Source: Saccopteryx bilineata
Taxonomy: Eukaryota; Chordata; Mammalia; Chiroptera; Emballonuridae
NCBI RefSeq assembly: GCF_036850765.1
Contig: NC_089490.1
Location: 104,960,574 to 105,024,573 of the forward strand
DNA: 64,000 bases
Direction of reading: 5' to 3'
In this document: positions 22,763 to 35,587 of the stretch, piece by piece
How positions within the stretch are numbered: position 1 is the first letter of the stretch
How the letters are laid out: every line of letters starts with the position of its first letter
Notes under the pieces: model-generated
Databases searched by the model: none
Told to the model about the DNA's origin: nothing
What the model saw: only the letters and a program-made list of their open reading frames with translations
Made by a program: the position numbers and the translations under genes

Positions 22763-23181
22763 CAGGGGTCCCCAAACTATGGCCCGCGAGCCGCATGTGG
22801 CCCCCTGAGGCCATTTTTCCAGCCCCTGCCACACTTCCGGAAGGGGCACCTTTTTCATTGGTGGTCAGTGACAGCTTCCGGAAGTGTGTCATATCACTTG
22901 TTACAGCCAGCAGTGACAAATATGGAACCGGACATTGACCATCTTATTAGCCAAAAGCAGGCCCATAGTTCCCATTGAAATACTGGTCAGTTTGTTGATT
23001 TAAATTTACTTGTTCTTTATTTTAAATATTGTATTTGTTCCTGTTTTGGTTTTTTACTTTAAAATAAGATATGTGCAGTGTGCATAGGGATTTGTTCATA
23101 GTTTTTTTTTTATAGTCCAGCCCTCCAATGGTCTGAGGGACAGTGAACTGGCCCCCTGTGTAAAAAGTTTGGGGACCCCTG
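22763..23181 (+). mobile_element. Non-autonomous hAT element (CAGGGGTCCCC family)
   Basis: Terminal inverted repeats CAGGGGTCCCCAAACT and AGTTTGGGGACCCCTG. A perfect 8 bp duplication, TACTACAA, lies at 22755-22762 and 23182-23189. It has no transposase frame. Related copies lie at 50925 and 60577. Confidence 0.93.
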
Positions 23182-23195
23182 TACTACAACTTCAT

Positions 23196-23408
23196 AATTT
23201 ATCATCTAGATTTTCTATGCTGTTCAATATGTAGCTACTGGCCACATATGGTTATTTAAATTTAAATTAAATAAAATTAAAGATTAAATTCCTCCTTCTT
23301 ACTAACCATATTTGAAATGGTCAGTAGATATTGGTAGATAGCAGCTAGTACATCAGATAGTTCAGGTATAGAAATTTCCTGTTATTGTAGAAAGTTCTAT
23401 TGGACTGA
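23196..23408 (+). repeat. Probable old hAT/MER-type relic
   Basis: 'gctgttcaatatgtagctactggccacatatggttatttaaatttaaatt' with the complementary end 'gtagaaagttctattggac' looks like an ancient mammalian MER MITE. I cannot name it with certainty. Confidence 0.45.
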
Positions 23409-25089
23409 AATGTGTCCCCCTACACATTTACAGATATAGTTTCCAATGTAGGTCGTGTCTGTCTAAAGTTAAATGTCTTGTGTGGAAATTCTCAACACAC
23501 ATTTACTAACCACCTTTTTTATTCCAGACATTGAACCAAACCACTGGCGGGGGGGGGGGGGGGTTAAAACAAATTAAGACATGGTAACTGCTTTCAAGTT
23601 TATAACCTAGGGAGGAAGAAAGATGTGTGACCTGCCTCAGGAGCCATAAGTACTCAGGAAACTGTGCCTTAAGCACAACTTCTTCCAAGACTGGAACTGT
23701 AAAGGGTACCACATTCCAAATTCTCTAATCTTAGGGTTGGAATAAAGGTTTCTGGAACTTTGGGGACAATGGAATAACATTTGTACCTGTGACAACATAG
23801 GTCTCCAATGAACATCCAAGACCAGGATTCTTTCATAGCTTTCTCTCACGAGCCATTTTCAGGGTAAAAGGGAGAATGTTAGGTTGGTGTCACATGTTTA
23901 ATGGGGTTCATTGTGTGAAACTATATTTTCACATTCCTCCAAAGAAGGAATGTAAATAAGCTTGTCTTGGCTATCTCCTCATTTGTAAAATGAGCAAGCT
24001 GGAATACAAGATAATCCTTTGCACTCCCAAAAAGATTATGTTTGAATAACTTTTTTTTTTTAATTCCGAAAACATAAGAGAGAAGCATAGTTTTGCTAAT
24101 CTCAATTGACGCCAGGCCCCGACTTGGGCTCTGTGTCAGAGGGTCTGTGGTCACAGAAGGTGAGTGAGGAATCTCGAAGGAGGAGCAAGAGCTCCACAGC
24201 GTGGAGGGAGCACAGCCCCTGGCCTCAAACATATGGTGACATTAAATTTGGGGGCCCTGTTAGGAGATATATGTGTTATACAAATTAGATAATAAATGCT
24301 TCCCAAATGGACAAGTGGTTAAGAAAATTCTGTCAAAAAAAAAAGCAGATAAAATATCATACAAAGAATATCTAGAGGTGAACTACATGAAATTGCCAAC
24401 ATTTGCTCCATTTTTACATAAGAAAAATAGCAATTTAACATGGTTCAAACTAATGCTTGCTAACAAAAAGAAAGTGACATGTTTCCTTATACCAGCCAAT
24501 CAACCACATTATAAGGCAAAAATAATGACCATCTAGTGAAACTTGACAGAAAGCAAGCCCAAAGGAGGTGAAATTATCAATATCATTTGCAATATAAAAG
24601 CATATCCACTATCCTTAACTCTGAACATCACTGTAAATACATATACTTCCTTAAGACATTAACTAATGATAGAACAAAGACATCAAACTCACTTATTTGT
24701 TTTATCTTTATGTCTTTTAATTTTATTTGTTGGTGTATTTTATAATGTACATATGTTACTATAACAGTGTCACAGTTAAAACTATGTGTGGGCTCCATAA
24801 TTGCTAACTACAGCCCCTCAGCAATAACTGATTGGAAAGCTTATGATCTACTGCCACCTCGTGGTAAGTACACTAAGAACATGCCTTTGGGAACAGTCAG
24901 GAGGACTGGTTCAGACCAGTCAGCTCCAGATTTCTGGGGATTCTAGAGCCCAGAGAAAAAAATCTGAGTTTTCATGAGTGTCATTGCCATAACACTTAGA
25001 AAATTTGATGACAGAAATAAATGTCACATCAGGCTCTTACAACCTCAGCAGGTTACCTTACTTCTTTGGACCCCTCTTTCCTTATTGTA
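23409..25089. other. Intergenic, no gene seen
   Basis: Holds a G-run (23549-23563) and a T-run near 24052. An 87-codon lysine-rich frame at 24273-24536 has no recognisable domain and a non-ATG start. A fragment starting near 23404 ('actgaaatgtgtccccc') may be a MaLR LTR start. Confidence 0.4.
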
Positions 25090-25097
25090 AAATGTTG

Positions 25098-25500
25098 ATT
25101 TTTTTTTTTTTTTTGTATTTTTCTGAAGCTAGAAACGGGGAGAGACAGTCAGACAGACTCCCGCATGCGCCCGACCAGGATCCACCCGGCACGCCCACCA
25201 GGGGGCGCCGCTCTGCCCACCAGGAGGCGATGCTCTGCCCCTCCGGGGGCGTCGCTCTGCTGCGACCAGAGCCACTCTAGCACCTGGGGCAGAGGCCAAG
25301 GAGCCATCCTCAGCGCCTGGGCCATCTTTTGCTCCAATGGAGCCTCGGCTGCTGGAGGGGAAGAGAGAGACAGGGAGGAAGGAGAGGGGGAGGGGTGGAG
25401 AAGCAGATGGGCACTTCTCCTGTGTGCCCTGGCCGGGAATCGAACCCGGGACTTCTGCATGCCAGGCTGACGCTCTACCACTGAGCCAACCGGCCAGGGC
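25098..25500 (-). mobile_element. Rhinolophid-type tRNA SINE (antisense)
   Basis: T-run, 'gtatttttctgaagctagaaacgggg', and end 'ctctaccactgagccaaccggccagggc'. The duplication AAATGTTG is at 25090-25097 and 25501-25508. It retains many CpGs and has the three-unit form of the internal repeat, so it is a young copy. Confidence 0.93.
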
Positions 25501-25652
25501 AAATGTTGCTGATTTTCAAACTCTTGGTGAACTTCAAAAATACCTCCAGTTCTAAAATGCTTATGATGTTAAATCTAGTATCACTTTGCATTTTACTAGC
25601 GTTAAAAGCCTTTATTTACATCTCCATAAGAAGTTTTAAAATCTCAGAGTAG

Positions 25653-26043
25653 GCCCTGGGCAGTTGGTTCAACAGTAGATCCTCAGCCCTATGTGTGGAA
25701 GTCCCAGTTTCGATTCCCAGCCAGAGCACACAGGAGAAACACCCACCTGCTTCTCCACCCATCCCCTTCTTTCTCTGTATCTCTCTTTCCCTCCTGCAGC
25801 CAAGGCTCCATGGGAGTAAAGTTGGCCCAGGTGCTGAGGACAGCTCCATGGCCTCCGCCTCAGTTGCTAGAATGGCTCCAGTTGCAACAGAGCAATGTCC
25901 CAGATGGGCAGAGCATTGCCCTCTGGTGGGCATGCCAGGTGGATCCTGGTTGGATGCATGTGGGAGTCTGTCTGTCTGCTGCCCCCTGCTTCTCACTTCA
26001 GAAAAAAAAATTTTTTTAATTTTTTTCTTAAAAGAAATAAAAG
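25653..26043 (+). mobile_element. Rhinolophid-type tRNA SINE
   Basis: Head GCCCTGGGCAGTTGGTTC, diverged B box, tail of A and T runs. The duplication TCTCAGAGTAG is at 25642-25652 and 26044-26054. Confidence 0.9.
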
Positions 26044-26494
26044 TCTCAGAGTAGTCCCTCCTTCTCTACTACACATGTGTTGACATAAATTTCTAGGCCC
26101 AAGATGGAGCTGCTCTGGCCAAAGTGCCACATCAGCAAACCCAAATCAGACAGCTTTCAGATCCCTGTAACTGTTATATCTGACCGTTTATGAATTACCG
26201 TACGTCCAGGGAGCCCGTTCCCAATACCAAGCCAACTCTGGGTTCTCTACGTATTTCCTTGTTCCTATTCATTTTTTATTTTCCTCTTCCTTGTTCCTTC
26301 CTTTTTTGTCCTATAAAAGCTTCCTGCCTTCTGCCCTGTTTTGCAATTCTCTGGGCCCTCAGGAGCAGAGACTGCCTGCTTCATGAAGAGTTAAAGTTTA
26401 TGTCACCTAAACTGTCCTCTCTAATCATTTTTAACATGTCTATCCCTTACGGTTTTTATTGTTGTTTTTTAATCTTAGTTTGTTCGTTTTGCTT

Positions 26495-26700
26495 TGCTAT
26501 GTTTTACTTTTTATTTTGAAATAATTGTAGATTCACAGGAAGTGAGGGGACATGTGTAAAGAGGTCCCATGCATGCTTCTCAACTCCCCCAGTGGTCGTA
26601 GCATCTTATGTAACTGTAGTGCGTGAGCCCTACAGGAAGTGGGCCCTAGTGCAATCCACAGAGTATGTTCAGATCTCATCAGTTTCATACGCTCTGGTTT
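26495..26700 (+). repeat. Old L1 relic
   Basis: 'ttattttgaaataattgtagattcacaggaagt' and 'catcttatgtaactgtagtg' resemble an ancient L1M-type 3' region. Confidence 0.45.
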
Positions 26701-26796
26701 GGGTGCCCACACTCTTTCTCATATTCCATCATTTTAGATTCCCTTGTTCCTAGTACAGTGCCTGAAAATAAATGCCATTTCCCTGTATGTTGTGAA

Positions 26797-26990
26797 GGGA
26801 GGCAGAGAGGGAGGGAGGAAAGGAGGGAGTGAAGGAGGAAAGGAGGGAGGGAGGAAGGAAGGGAGAGAGGGAGGCAGGCAGAGGGGGAGGGAGGAAGGGA
26901 GGGAGAGAGGAGGGAGGGAGGGAGGGAGGGAGGGAGAGAGGGAGGGAGAGAGGGAGGGAGGAAGGATGAAGAGAAGAAAGGAAAGAAAGG
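26797..26990. repeat. (GGGA/GGAA)n purine tract
   Basis: Almost 200 bp of GAGGGAGGAAGG-type all-purine sequence on the + strand. Long frames rich in Gly/Arg/Glu on this strand and Pro/Ser/Leu on the other are repeat artefacts. Confidence 0.95.
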
Positions 26991-26999
26991 ATTCCTGTC

Positions 27000-27976
27000 A
27001 ATTATCAAAACAAATCAATCAGTAAATTAAAAATAGTACTTAAGTAGTCCTTAAATGGATTTTTCTGAGGTAACGTTAAAACACAGCTCAGTGTTAAAAC
27101 AGTTTTTTACTCAAAATTAGTCTTTTTTTTTTTTTTTTTTTTTTTTTTACCCAGTGGATCATTCAGCATGCCAGAGGTTGGTGAGGCTGTAAAAATACAC
27201 CTTTCCTTTAAAAAAAACAAAACATTTTTTCCTTTGGCAGTGACTTCACTCCCTGAGCCTCAGTTTTTCCATCTGAAAAAAAGGTAAATGTTCCTCTCAG
27301 AAATTATATTCTGGTGATTCTATGGTACTAGGATATCATAACTTTCTTTTCAAAACTACTCTTTTCATTACATTTAAGTTAATAAATATTTGCTTGTTAT
27401 AAAAGTGCCAAAAAAATGTATTGAAAAAGAAAATTCAAATCACCTAACATCTTATTTACTGATGACACAGTTGCTATTTTGATGCATGTACCTACATTGC
27501 AGCCCTTTCTCCACTTGTTCATGTAGTGTTATATATACATACAAATACCGATAGAAAGAGAATATATTGACTTCACTGGGCATCAAAATGTGCCTGAAGT
27601 TCTGGGGCATTAGGATCCCCAGAAGTTTTGAGTTGAGTGTATTTTTCTAAGAAATTATCTTGAAAATGTTGCCTCAGACCACAAAATAGTCTCCCAATGT
27701 TCGTAGAGTAGTCCATCATTCCAATATACTGTTAATGTATTTCATTCATGTTCATATTATTAGACATTTACTCCCCTTTGTTTCCTATTATAAATAAGCC
27801 TGATATGAGCATGTTTGTATTGTTATTGGGTCAAGCCTATATTGATGAATTATATTCCCATGTACATTTCTGCCAAGAACAGGTGCATACATCTATTACA
27901 CCTTTGTTAAAATAATTCTTACTTTTAAAAACTTTGCTTGAAATTATTTAGTTGGAAAATTATATCTCCTTTTTAT
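27000..27976. other. Intergenic, no gene seen
   Basis: AT-rich, with a T-run at 27122-27148. The stretch 27360-27900 has the feel of an old LINE but I cannot place it. Confidence 0.4.
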
Positions 27977-27988
27977 TCATATTTCTTT

Positions 27989-28288
27989 TTTTGTGTGTGA
28001 CGGAGACAGAGAGGAACAGACAGACAAGAAAGGAGAGAGATGAGAAGCATCAATTCTTTGTTGCAGCACCTTAGTTGTTCACTGATTGCTTTCTCATATG
28101 TGCCTTGACTGGGGGGCAACAGCAGAGCAAGTGACCCCTTGCTCAAGCCAGCGACTGTGGGCTCAAGTTGGTGTGCCTTGCTCAAACCAGATGAGCTCGC
28201 ACTCAAGCTGGCAAGCTCGTGGTTTCGAACCTGGGTCCTCCGCGTCTCAGTCTGATGCTCTATCCACTGCGCCACTGCCTAGTAAGGC
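27989..28288 (-). mobile_element. tRNA-derived SINE (antisense), long type
   Basis: Same subfamily as 15261-15591: 'gacggagacagagaggaacagacag', 'gattgctttctcatatgtgccttgac', 'tcgtggtttcgaacctgggtcc' (antisense B box). A perfect 12 bp duplication, TCATATTTCTTT, lies at 27977-27988 and 28289-28300. Confidence 0.9.
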
Positions 28289-28758
28289 TCATATTTCTTT
28301 AAAGAATAATAAAGTTAAACTTCTGTGCAGTTATCAAATAATATATTTATCAAATAGCATGATATATTTACAAATTGGTTTTTGCTCATTACTTCTATTA
28401 GTGTTAATGTTTTCTTATTAATACCATATTAATTTATGTATTATGGATATAAACCCTTGTATTGTTCAGTTTTTCTCTTTATTTTTTTTTCTTTTTTTTT
28501 TTAATAAATTTTTATTAATGGTAATGGGATGACATTAATAAATCAGGGTACATATATTCAAAGAAAACATGTCTAGGTTATTTTGTCATTAAATTATGTT
28601 GCATACCCCTCGCCCAAAGTCAGATTGTCCTCCACCACCCTCTATCTAGTTCTCTGTGCCCCTCCCCCTCCCCCTAACTCTCTCCCTCCCTCCCATGTCC
28701 TCCCTCCCCCCACCCCTGGTAACCACCACACTCTTGTCCATGTCTCTTAGTCTCATTT

Positions 28759-31700
28759 TTATGTTCCACCAATGTATGGAATCATGTAGTTCTTGTTTTT
28801 TTCTGATTTACTTATTTCACTCCTTATAATGTTATCAAGATCCCACCATTTTGCTGTAAATGATCTGATGTCATCATTTCTTATGGCTGAGTAGTATTCC
28901 ATAGTGTATATGTGCCACATCTTCTTTATCCAGTCTTCTATTGAAGGGCTTTTTGGTTGTTTCCATGTCTTGGCCACTGTGAACAGTGCTGCAATGAACA
29001 TGGGGCTACATGTGTCTTCACGTATCAATGTTTCTGAGGTTTTGGGGTATATACCCAGTAGAGGGATTGCTGGGTCATAAGGTAGTTCTATTTGCAGTTT
29101 TTTGAGGAACCACCATACTTTCCTCCATAATGGTTGTACTACTTTACAGTCCCACCAACAGTGAATGAGGGTTCCTTTTTCTCCACAGCCTCTCCAACAT
29201 TTGCTATTACCCGTCTTGTTGATAATAGCTAATCTAACAGGGGTGAGGTGGTATCTCATTGTAGTTTTGATTTGCATTTCTCTAATAACTAATGAAGCTG
29301 AGCATCTTTTCATATATCTGTTGGCCATTTGTATCTCTTCCTGGGAGAAGTGTCTGTTCATGTCTTCTTCCCATTTTTTTTATTGGATTGTTTGTTTGTT
29401 TGTTGTTGAGTTTTATGAGTTCTTTGTAAATTTTGGATATTAGGCCCTTATCTGAGCTGTTGTTTGAAAATATCATTTCCCATTTAGTTGGCTGTCTGTT
29501 TATTTTTATATCAGTTTCTCTTGCTGAGCAAAAACTTTTTATTCTGATGTAGTCCCATTCACTTATCTTTGCCTTCACTTCTCTTGCCATTGGAGTCAAG
29601 TTCATAAAATGTTCTTTAAAACCCAGGTCCATGATTTTAGTACCTATGTCTTCTTCTATGTACTTTATTGTTTCAGGTCTTATATTTAGGTCTTTGATCC
29701 ATTTTGAATTAATTTTAGTACACGGGGATAGGCTGTAGTCGAGTTTCATTCTTTTGCATGTGGCTTTCCAGTTTTCCCAACACCATTTGTTGAAGAGGCT
29801 TTCTTTTCTCCATTGTGTGTTGTTGGCCCCTTTATCAAAGATTATTTGACCATATATATGTGGTTTTATTTCTGGGCTTTCTATTCTGTTCCATTGGTCT
29901 GAGTGTCTATTTTTCTGCCAATACCATGCTGTTTTGATTATCGTGGCCCTATAATATAGTTTAAAGTCAGGTATTGTAATGCCCCCAGCTTCATTCTTTT
30001 TCCTTAGGATTATTTTGGCTATTCGGGGTTTTTATAGTTCCATATAAATCTGATGATTTTTTGTTCCATTTCTTTAAAAAATCTCATAGGGATTTTGATG
30101 GGAATTGCATTAAATTTGTATATTGCTTTGGGTAATATGGCCATTTTGATTATATTTATTCTTCCTATCCAAGAACAAGGAATATTTTTCCATCTCATTG
30201 TATCTTTTTCGATTTCCCTTAACAATGCTTTGTAATTTTCATTATATAGGTCCTTTACATTCTTTGTTATGTTTATTCCTAGGTATTTTATTTTTTTTGT
30301 TGCAATCGTGAAGGGGATTATTTTTTTGAGTTCGTTTTCTAATATTTCATTGTTGGCATATAGAAAGGCTATGGATTTTTGTATGTTAATTTTGTATCCT
30401 TACTGTATTGGTTTATTGTTTCTAATAATCTTTTTGTGGAGTCCTTCGGGTTTTCGATGTATAGGATCATATCATCAGCAAAAAGTGATACCTTTACTTC
30501 TTCTTTTCTGATATGGATGCCTTTTATTTCTTTGTCTTGTCTGATTGCTCTGGCCAGAACTTCTAGCACCACGTTAAATAAGAGTGGAGAGAGTGGACAA
30601 CCCTGTCTTGTTCCTGATTTAAGGTAGAAAGTCCTCAGTTTTATGCCGTTTAATATGATGTTGGCTGATGGTTTATCATATATGGCCTTTATCATGTTGA
30701 GATATTTTCCTTCTATACCCATTTTGTTGAGAATCTTAAACATAAAATTGTGTTGTATTTTATCAAAAGCCTTTTCTGCATCTATTGATAAGATCATGTG
30801 GTTTTTGTTCTTTGTTTTGTTGATATGGTGTATTACGTTAACCGTTTTGCGTATGTTGAACCATCCTTGAGATTCTGGGATGAATCCCACTTGATCATGA
30901 TGTATTATTTTTTTAATATGTTGTTGTATTCGGTTTGCCAGTATTTTGTTTAGTATTTTAGCATCTGTATTCATTAGAGATATTGGTCTGTAGTTTTCTT
31001 TCTTTGTGCCATCCTTGCCAGGTTTTGGTATGAGGGTTATGTTGGCCTCATAGAATGTGTTTGGAAGTATTGCTTCTTCTTCAATTTTTTGGAAGACTTT
31101 GAGTAGAATAGGAACCAAGTCTTCTTTGAATGTTTGATAGAATTCACTAGTATAACCGTCTGGGCCTGGACTTTTATTTTTGGGGAGGTTTTTAATAGTT
31201 TTTTCTATTTCCTCCCTGCTGATTGGTCTGTTTAGGCTTTCTGCTTCTTCATGACTCAGTCTAGGAAGATTGTATTGTTCTAGGAATTTATCCATTTCTT
31301 CTAGATTGTTGTATTTGGTGGCATATAATTTTTCATAGTATTCTACAATAATTCTTTGTATATCTATGATGTCTGTGGTGATCTCTCCTCTTTCATTTTG
31401 GATTTTATTTATTTGAGTCCTGTGTCTTTTTTCCTTGGTGAGTCTTGCCAAGGGTTTGTCAATTTTGTTGATCTTTTCAAAGAACCAGCTCCTTGTTTTA
31501 TTGATTTTTTCTATAGTTTTTCTGTTCTCTATTTCATTTATTTCTGCTCTGATTTTTATTATCTCCTTTCTTCGGCTGGTTTTGGGTTGTCTTTGTTCTT
31601 CTTTTTCTAGTTCCTTAAGGTGTGAAGTTAAGTGGTTTACTTCGGCTCTCTCTTGTTTGTTCATATAGGCCTGAAGTGATAGGAACTTTCCTCTTATTAC

Positions 31701-32579
31701 TCCTTTTGCTGCATCCCAGAGATTCTGATATGTCGTATTTTCATTTTCATTTGTCTGTATATATCTTTTGATCTCTGCGCTTATTTCTTCTTTGACCCAT
31801 TCATTTTTTAGAAGTATGTTGTTTAGTTTCCACATTTTTGTGGGTTTTTCCCCCTCTTTTTTGCAGTTGAATTCTAGTTTCAAGGCTTTATGATCAGAAA
31901 ATATGCTTGGTACAATTTCAATTTTTCTAAATTTGCTGATATTGTCTTTGTGGCCCAACATATGGTCAATTCTTGAGAATGTTCCATGTACACTAGAGAA
32001 AAATGTATACTCTGTCGCTTTGGGATGAAGTGTCCTGTAGATGTCTATCATATCCAGGTGTTGTAGTATTTCATTTAAGGCCACTATATCTTTATTGATT
32101 CTCTGTTTGGATGACCGATCTAGAGCCGTCAGCGGTGTATTGAGGTCTCCAAGTATGATTGTATTTTTGTTAGTTTTTGTTTTAAGGTCAATAAGTAGCT
32201 GTCTTATATATTTTGGTGCTCCTTGGTTTGGTGCATGTATATTAAGGATTGTTATGTCTTCTTGATTCAACTTCCCCTTAATCATTATGAAATGACCATT
32301 TTTGTCTCTGAGTACTTTTTCTGTCTTGTAGTCAGCATTATCCGATATGAGTATTGCTACACCTGCTTTTTTTTGGGTGTTGTTTGCTTGGAGTATTGTT
32401 TTCCAGCCTTTCACTTTGAATTTGTTTTTATCCTTGTTGCTTAGATGTGTTTCTTGTAGGCAGCATATAGTTGGATTTTCTTTTTTAATCCATTCTGCTA
32501 CTCTGTGTCTTTTTATTGGTAAGTTTAATCCATTTACATTTAGTGTAATTATTGACACTTGTGGGTTCCCTACTGCCAT
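28759..32579 (-). pseudogene. L1 ORF2 (endonuclease, RT), three frameshifts
   Basis: The first 736 codons (32579 down to 30369) are open. The N-terminal apurinic-type endonuclease shows its catalytic residues in [27 protein letters not shown] and SDHKAL. The RT follows with [19 protein letters not shown] and FADDM (near residue 700). Against the other L1 copy, three indels break it: a 7 bp deletion near 30398, a 1 bp deletion near 30022, and one extra T in the T-run near 29375. The C-terminus ends IPYIGGT at 28759. Nothing else in the window restores it. Confidence 0.92.
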
Positions 32580-32905
32580 TTTATAAATTGCTTTCTGTTA
32601 GTTTTGTATCTAGTTTGATTCTTCTCTTTTGTTTTTCTATCATTTGTTTTTTGTTTGTTTGTGTTCCATACTTCTTTCCTCTGTTGCTACCTTTTTTAAG
32701 TCAAGTGTTTTTGTGGTGGTTTTTTTAAGGGTGGTTACCATTAAGTAATGAAAAGGGTACCTACCATATTCATTGTAGTACCCTATCTTATAAGTATTTC
32801 TGCACTTCATCGTCCTTTGCTACTGTTAATCTCCATCCTCTCCCCCCTTTTTTTCCTTTGTTGTCACAGTTTAAGTTTAGTTTTATTGTGTTCTTGGTGG
32901 AGCTG

Positions 32906-33906
32906 TTACTTGTGGTGTTGTTTTCTTTTGTTCTTTGAATCTGGTTGGAAAATCCCCTTTAGTATTTCCTGGAGTGGGGGCTTTCTGTTGATAAATTCTC
33001 TCATCTTTTCTGTATTTGTGAATGTTTTTATATCTCCTTCATACTTGAAGGATAGCTTTGATGGGTATAGTATTCTTGGCTGAAAGTTCCTCTCTTTCAG
33101 GGCTTTAAATATTGGGGTCCACTCTCTTCTAGCTTGTAGAGTTTCTGCTGAGAAATCTGATGATAATCTAATAGGCCTTCCTTTATATGTTGTACTCTTC
33201 TTTTCCCTGGCTGCCTTGAGAATTTTTTCTTTGTCATTGGTTTGTGTCATCTTTATTATGATGTGCCTTGGAGTGGGTTTGTTGGGGTTAAGAAAACTCG
33301 GTGTTCTGTTTGCTTCTTGAATTTGAGGCTTTAGTTCCTTCCACAGGCTTGGGAAGTTCTCGTCTATTATTTGTAAGAATATTATATATTCTCCATTCCA
33401 TTTTCTTTCTCTTCTCCCTCTGATATACCTATTATTCTTATGTTATTCTTTCTGATGGAGTCAGACAATTCCTGTAGGGCTTTCTCGTTTTTTATTATTT
33501 TTGAGTCTCTTTCTTCTTCTCTCTGTTGTGCCTCAAGTTGTTTGTCTTCTATTTCACTAATCCTATCTTCAATCTGGGCTGTTCTGTTAGCTAAGCTTGT
33601 TACCTCGTTTTTCAGCTCGTGAATTGAGTTTTTCATTTCTGTTTGATTTGTTTTTATAGTTTCAATTTCCTTGGTAATATATTCTTTGTGTTCATTGAGT
33701 TGTTTTCTGATCTCCCTATATTGCCTTTCTGTGTTTTCTTGTATATCTCTGAGTATTTTTAAGATTTCTATTTTAAATTCTCTGTCATTTAGCTCCAAGG
33801 TTTCCAATATGTTAAGTCTTTTCTCCATAGATTTTTCCACATCTATTTGTGTTACCTCTCTTTCTTTTGTATCCATAATATTTGATTTCCTCTTTCTTAT
33901 CGGCAT
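32906..33906 (-). pseudogene. L1 ORF1 (RNA-binding chaperone), frameshifted
   Basis: Begins MPIRKRKSNIMDTKEREV at 33906. The first ~174 codons are a heptad-rich coiled coil (QIEDRISEIEDKQLEAQQ) leading into the RRM-like part (RKNNIRIIGI). The frame breaks between 33382 and 33250. The C-terminal domain (KGRPIRLSSDFSAETLQARR) resumes from 33250 to a stop at 32906. ORF1p normally trimerises and coats L1 RNA. This copy is broken. Confidence 0.88.
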
Positions 33907-35262
33907 CTGAGGGTGGTCTTGTTGATAGCACTAATTAGAATTAATAAAGAGTAAAAAGTAAAAAAAAAAAAAAAAAAAAGGTAAAATACCCCACAAAAAA
34001 ACCAGTAATAATTTATTATTTCCCCCTTTTTTCTTTCTTCTCTTTCCCTCCTCTCCCCTCCTCAGGGAAATATCGTGCCTATAATGGAGGGCCTGATTTG
34101 GGGTGAAGAGTTCAAGGGGCAAGAAAAAGGGAGTAGGGACCTATTAAATGCAAAAAAAAAAAAAAAAAAAGGAAGAAAATCTTAGACAAGCATAAGATGA
34201 TTTGCTTGTAAGTGATGGTCAACTAAGAGATATAATGAGAGGGATAAGAGGGAACCAGAAAAAAGGACCAAAAAAGAATAATAAAGAAGAGAAAAAGAAA
34301 AATAATAAGTAAAAATCTGTTGTATTAAGTGTAGCAAAGACTAAATACAATGGAGACCTTGGGTTGGGAGGACCCAAAATGCCACAAAAATAAACAAACA
34401 AGAAAAAAATAAAAACAAAAGCAAATAAGAAAAATAAAGCCAAAAAAAGCCTTGAGTCCCAAATTAACTAATTTGTTCATGATTGAGGATTAAATGGGAG
34501 GAAAGTAAAATGAGAGAAGAAAAAACGAATAGAAAGGAAAAAATAAGAAAAAGAGAAAAACGAAGGAAGAAATAAAAAAGGAAAAGAAAAAAAAACAAAA
34601 TAAAGCAAAACAAACAAACAAAAAAAAACAAAAGAGGAGAGAGTGAGAGTTAAGTGTTTTGGAGTATAACCTTAAAGGAGGGTGAGGATGAAGAAGAGAA
34701 ATAAAATGCAACACTCATGGGTAGTGTAGTTCAAGAAAGGGGAAGCATAAGATGGGCAGAGAATAGAAGGACCGAGGTGGAGGAAATAAAGGCAATAAGA
34801 TAGAAGAAACAAACAACAACAACAAAAAAATTAGTGGAACAAGTTGTAAAGTCTGTGGATTTTTCTTGATCTTGAGAGGTTAACTTCTTCCTTTTTCTTT
34901 TCTCTCCCTCTTCCTGGTCGGTGACTCTGTACCCCAGGCTCTGCCCCTGTGTCACACCCAGGCAGGGATTTGCAGTTGATGGGATTCTATGGCAATGTCC
35001 TATAATTGGCTTTAGTCTTGCTGGTAGTCAAGGCCACAGGCGCACAACCTCGCGGCTTGAATGAATGTCCCTGCGGTAGCTTCCTCCACACCCTCGTCTC
35101 TCAGATTCAAGTGATAACAGTCCTTTCGCTATCAGTTTGTGTGGAACTCCAGAATGCTCCGAGGATAAATTTTTCTGTTTCTAGTTGATAGATTTGTTGT
35201 GATTTAGGGGAGAGCTGTCAGACGCGCTGCTCACAGCGCCATTTCCGTGGCGTCACTCTACC
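33907..35262 (-). promoter_or_regulatory. L1 5' UTR / internal promoter region
   Basis: The A-rich leader (T-rich when read on the minus strand) runs from the ORF1 start to the GC-rich 5' terminus near 35215-35262 (CACGGAAATGGCGCTGTGAG read on the minus strand). It carries two 17-20 bp A-runs at about 33960 and 34151. L1 promoters lie in this position. Activity is not shown by sequence. Confidence 0.7.
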
Positions 35263-35278
35263 CAGTTTTTCTCTTTAT

Positions 35279-35580
35279 AATATTTACATCACCTACAGTT
35301 TTCTTAATATTTTTTAATTCTTTATTTTTAGAAATCCATTCTTTAGAATTACTTAAATATTTATGTACACTTTTTTTTCTTTGACTTATGATTTTATTTT
35401 TATATTCAAATTTTAACACCTAAGAACTTATGGTATAAGGTGAATTGCTGTAGTTTCATTTTTTTCTTGAATAGCTTCCTTTCACAAGAATTTAAGAATC
35501 AATTTCTTGATTGTTTCTTTGTTTTGCAGTGTAACTACACCACTGGTTTCCTGGGTTGCTGGCTTGCATAGGCAGATGAT
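35279..35580. other. AT-rich gap, no gene
   Basis: Short T-rich stretch between the L1 duplication and the next SINE. Nothing identified. Confidence 0.5.
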
Positions 35581-35587
35581 GGGACTT

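Larger units (their letters stand above)
28483..35262 (-). mobile_element. Full-length L1 retrotransposon (antisense)
   Basis: A 6.8 kb element with the complement of the poly-A tail at its left end, ORF2, a ~330 bp inter-ORF gap, ORF1, an A-rich 5' UTR and a 5' terminus that reads from the minus strand as GTGACGCCACGGAAATGGCG. A perfect 16 bp duplication, CAGTTTTTCTCTTTAT, flanks it at 28467-28482 and 35263-35278. The 5' end is therefore complete or nearly so. Both ORFs carry frameshifts, so it cannot now move itself. Confidence 0.95.

Noticed and set aside
26685..27025. Gly/Arg-rich and Pro/Ser/Leu-rich ORFs
   Set aside because: Artefacts of the GGGA/GGAA purine tract.
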